DNA of 6,424 bases from an uncultured Oscillospiraceae bacterium (GTDB lineage: Bacteria; Bacillota; Clostridia; Oscillospirales; Oscillospiraceae): assembly GCA_910588455.1 (NCBI GenBank), contig CAJUPG010000097.1, forward strand, positions 1-6,424. Reading direction: 5' to 3'. Both the position numbers and the translations under genes were made by a program. Shown piece after piece: positions 5,701 to 6,424 of the stretch. Position 1 is the stretch's first letter; each line of letters opens with the position of its first letter. The notes under the pieces were generated by a model that ran no database searches, had not been told where the DNA came from, and was given only the letters and a program-made list of their open reading frames with translations.

Positions 5701-6424
5701 TTACTCCTCGGTCACGTCGATGACCACGCCGGAACCCACGGTACGACCGCCCTCACGGATGGCGAAACGCAGGCCCTTCTCGATGGCGATGGGGGTAATC
5801 AGCTCAACCTGCATATCCACGTTGTCGCCGGGCATACACATCTCAGTGCCCTCGGGCAGAGTGATGACGCCGGTCACGTCGGTGGTACGGAAGTAGAACT
5901 GGGGACGATAGTTGTTGAAGAAGGGGGTGTGACGGCCGCCCTCGTCCTTGGACAGGACGTAAACCTGGCCGATGAACTTGGTGTGGGGGTGAATGGAGCC
6001 GGGCTTAGCCAGAACCTGGCCGCGCTCGATGTCGGTCTTGGCAACGCCGCGCAGCAGGCAGCCCGCGTTGTCGCCGGCCTCGATATAGTCCAGAGTCTTG
6101 CGGAACATCTCCATGGAGGTTACGACAGTCTTGCGCTTCTCGTCGGTCAGACCCACGATCTCCACTTCCTCGCCGGCCTTCAGCTGGCCGCGCTCCACAC
6201 GGCCGGTGGCGACGGTGCCGCGGCCGGAGATGGTGAACACGTCCTCGACGGGCATCAGGAAGGGCTGGTCGGCCTTACGGTCGGGAGTGGGGATATAGCT
6301 GTCAACCGCGTCCATCAGCTCCTTGATGCAGGCGAACTCAGGGGCGTTCACGTCGTTGGACTCGGAAATCAGGGCGTTCAGAGCGGAACCCTTGATGATG
6401 GGGATGTCGTCGCCGGGGAACTCG
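5701..6424 (-). CDS. tuf: Elongation factor Tu (C-terminal 240 residues, runs off right edge)
   Basis: EF-Tu is the GTPase that brings aminoacyl-tRNA to the ribosome. The last 240 of roughly 400 residues are present; the GTP-binding N-terminal part lies beyond the right edge. Visible in order are the end of domain 1 (GSALNALIS at fragment residues 12-20), domain 2 (QPFLMPVEDVFTISGRGTVA at 53-72, then TGRVERG), and domain 3 (HTKFIGQVYVLSKDEGGRHT at 147-166, then YRPQFYFRTTDVTG and the near-terminal GLRFAIREGGRTVGSG). Reading is open to the edge, and the frame continues upstream of the GTG at 6351-6349, which is an internal Val codon. The sequence is typical throughout; the alanine matching E. 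coli A375, a known kirromycin-resistance position, is unchanged. It ends with TAA and the shared terminator, which fits tuf as the last gene of a str-type operon (fusA would then lie further right), but this is inferred. Confidence 0.98.
   Translation of the reverse strand, partial: EFPGDDIPIIKGSALNALISESNDVNAPEFACIKELMDAVDSYIPTPDRKADQPFLMPVEDVFTISGRGTVATGRVERGQLKAGEEVEIVGLTDEKRKTVVTSMEMFRKTLDYIEAGDNAGCLLRGVAKTDIERGQVLAKPGSIHPHTKFIGQVYVLSKDEGGRHTPFFNNYRPQFYFRTTDVTGVITLPEGTEMCMPGDNVDMQVELITPIAIEKGLRFAIREGGRTVGSGVVIDVTEE

Noticed and set aside
6349..6351. GTG as a start codon for a short tuf-like gene
   Set aside because: The frame stays open and EF-Tu-like up to the window edge, so this is an internal valine codon and the gene is cut by the window, not truncated.

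Overview
The window is high-GC, densely packed bacterial DNA with Gram-positive style ribosome binding sites (AGGAGG types). The gene content is a glutaconate CoA-transferase subunit, a CmpB-family membrane protein, a membrane-anchored Xre regulator and EF-Tu. This suggests an anaerobic, amino-acid-fermenting Clostridia member, perhaps a high-GC Oscillospiraceae-type gut bacterium. The lineage is inferred from protein resemblance and base composition, not from a database search.

Left edge (1-592, minus): the first 197 residues of GctA, the A subunit of glutaconate CoA-transferase, which acts in glutamate fermentation by the hydroxyglutarate route. An AT-rich divergent control region (593-761) separates it from an AraC-family regulator on the plus strand. 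That region has an extended -10 promoter (TGCTATAAT) and short GCAAA-type repeats. The promoter position and a Shine-Dalgarno sequence place the regulator's start at GTG 762 rather than at the upstream ATG 729.

Centre (762-4337, plus): four closely spaced genes that look like one operon. They are the AraC regulator, a small CxxC/CxxC zinc-ribbon-like protein, a long-form alanyl-tRNA editing hydrolase (AlaX-L) and a polytopic CmpB-family protein with an internal duplication. The gaps are 29 nt, 3 nt and an 11-nt overlap. Only the last three are tightly coupled; the regulator could also have its own transcript end.

Right part: a short gap (4338-4463) holds a small palindrome and a strong GC stem-loop whose T-tract lies on the minus-strand side. 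It is followed by a plus-strand gene for a membrane-tethered Xre regulator (N-terminal HTH, one membrane segment, beta-rich ectodomain). This gene converges on the 3' part of tuf (EF-Tu, minus strand, running off the right edge). A perfect 17-bp inverted repeat between them probably terminates both.

No RNA gene, CRISPR array, transposase or attachment site was seen. I found no clearly new system. The most unusual items are the grouping of AraC, zinc ribbon, AlaX and CmpB genes next to gctA, the two-copy CmpB protein, and the membrane-anchored Xre sensor.
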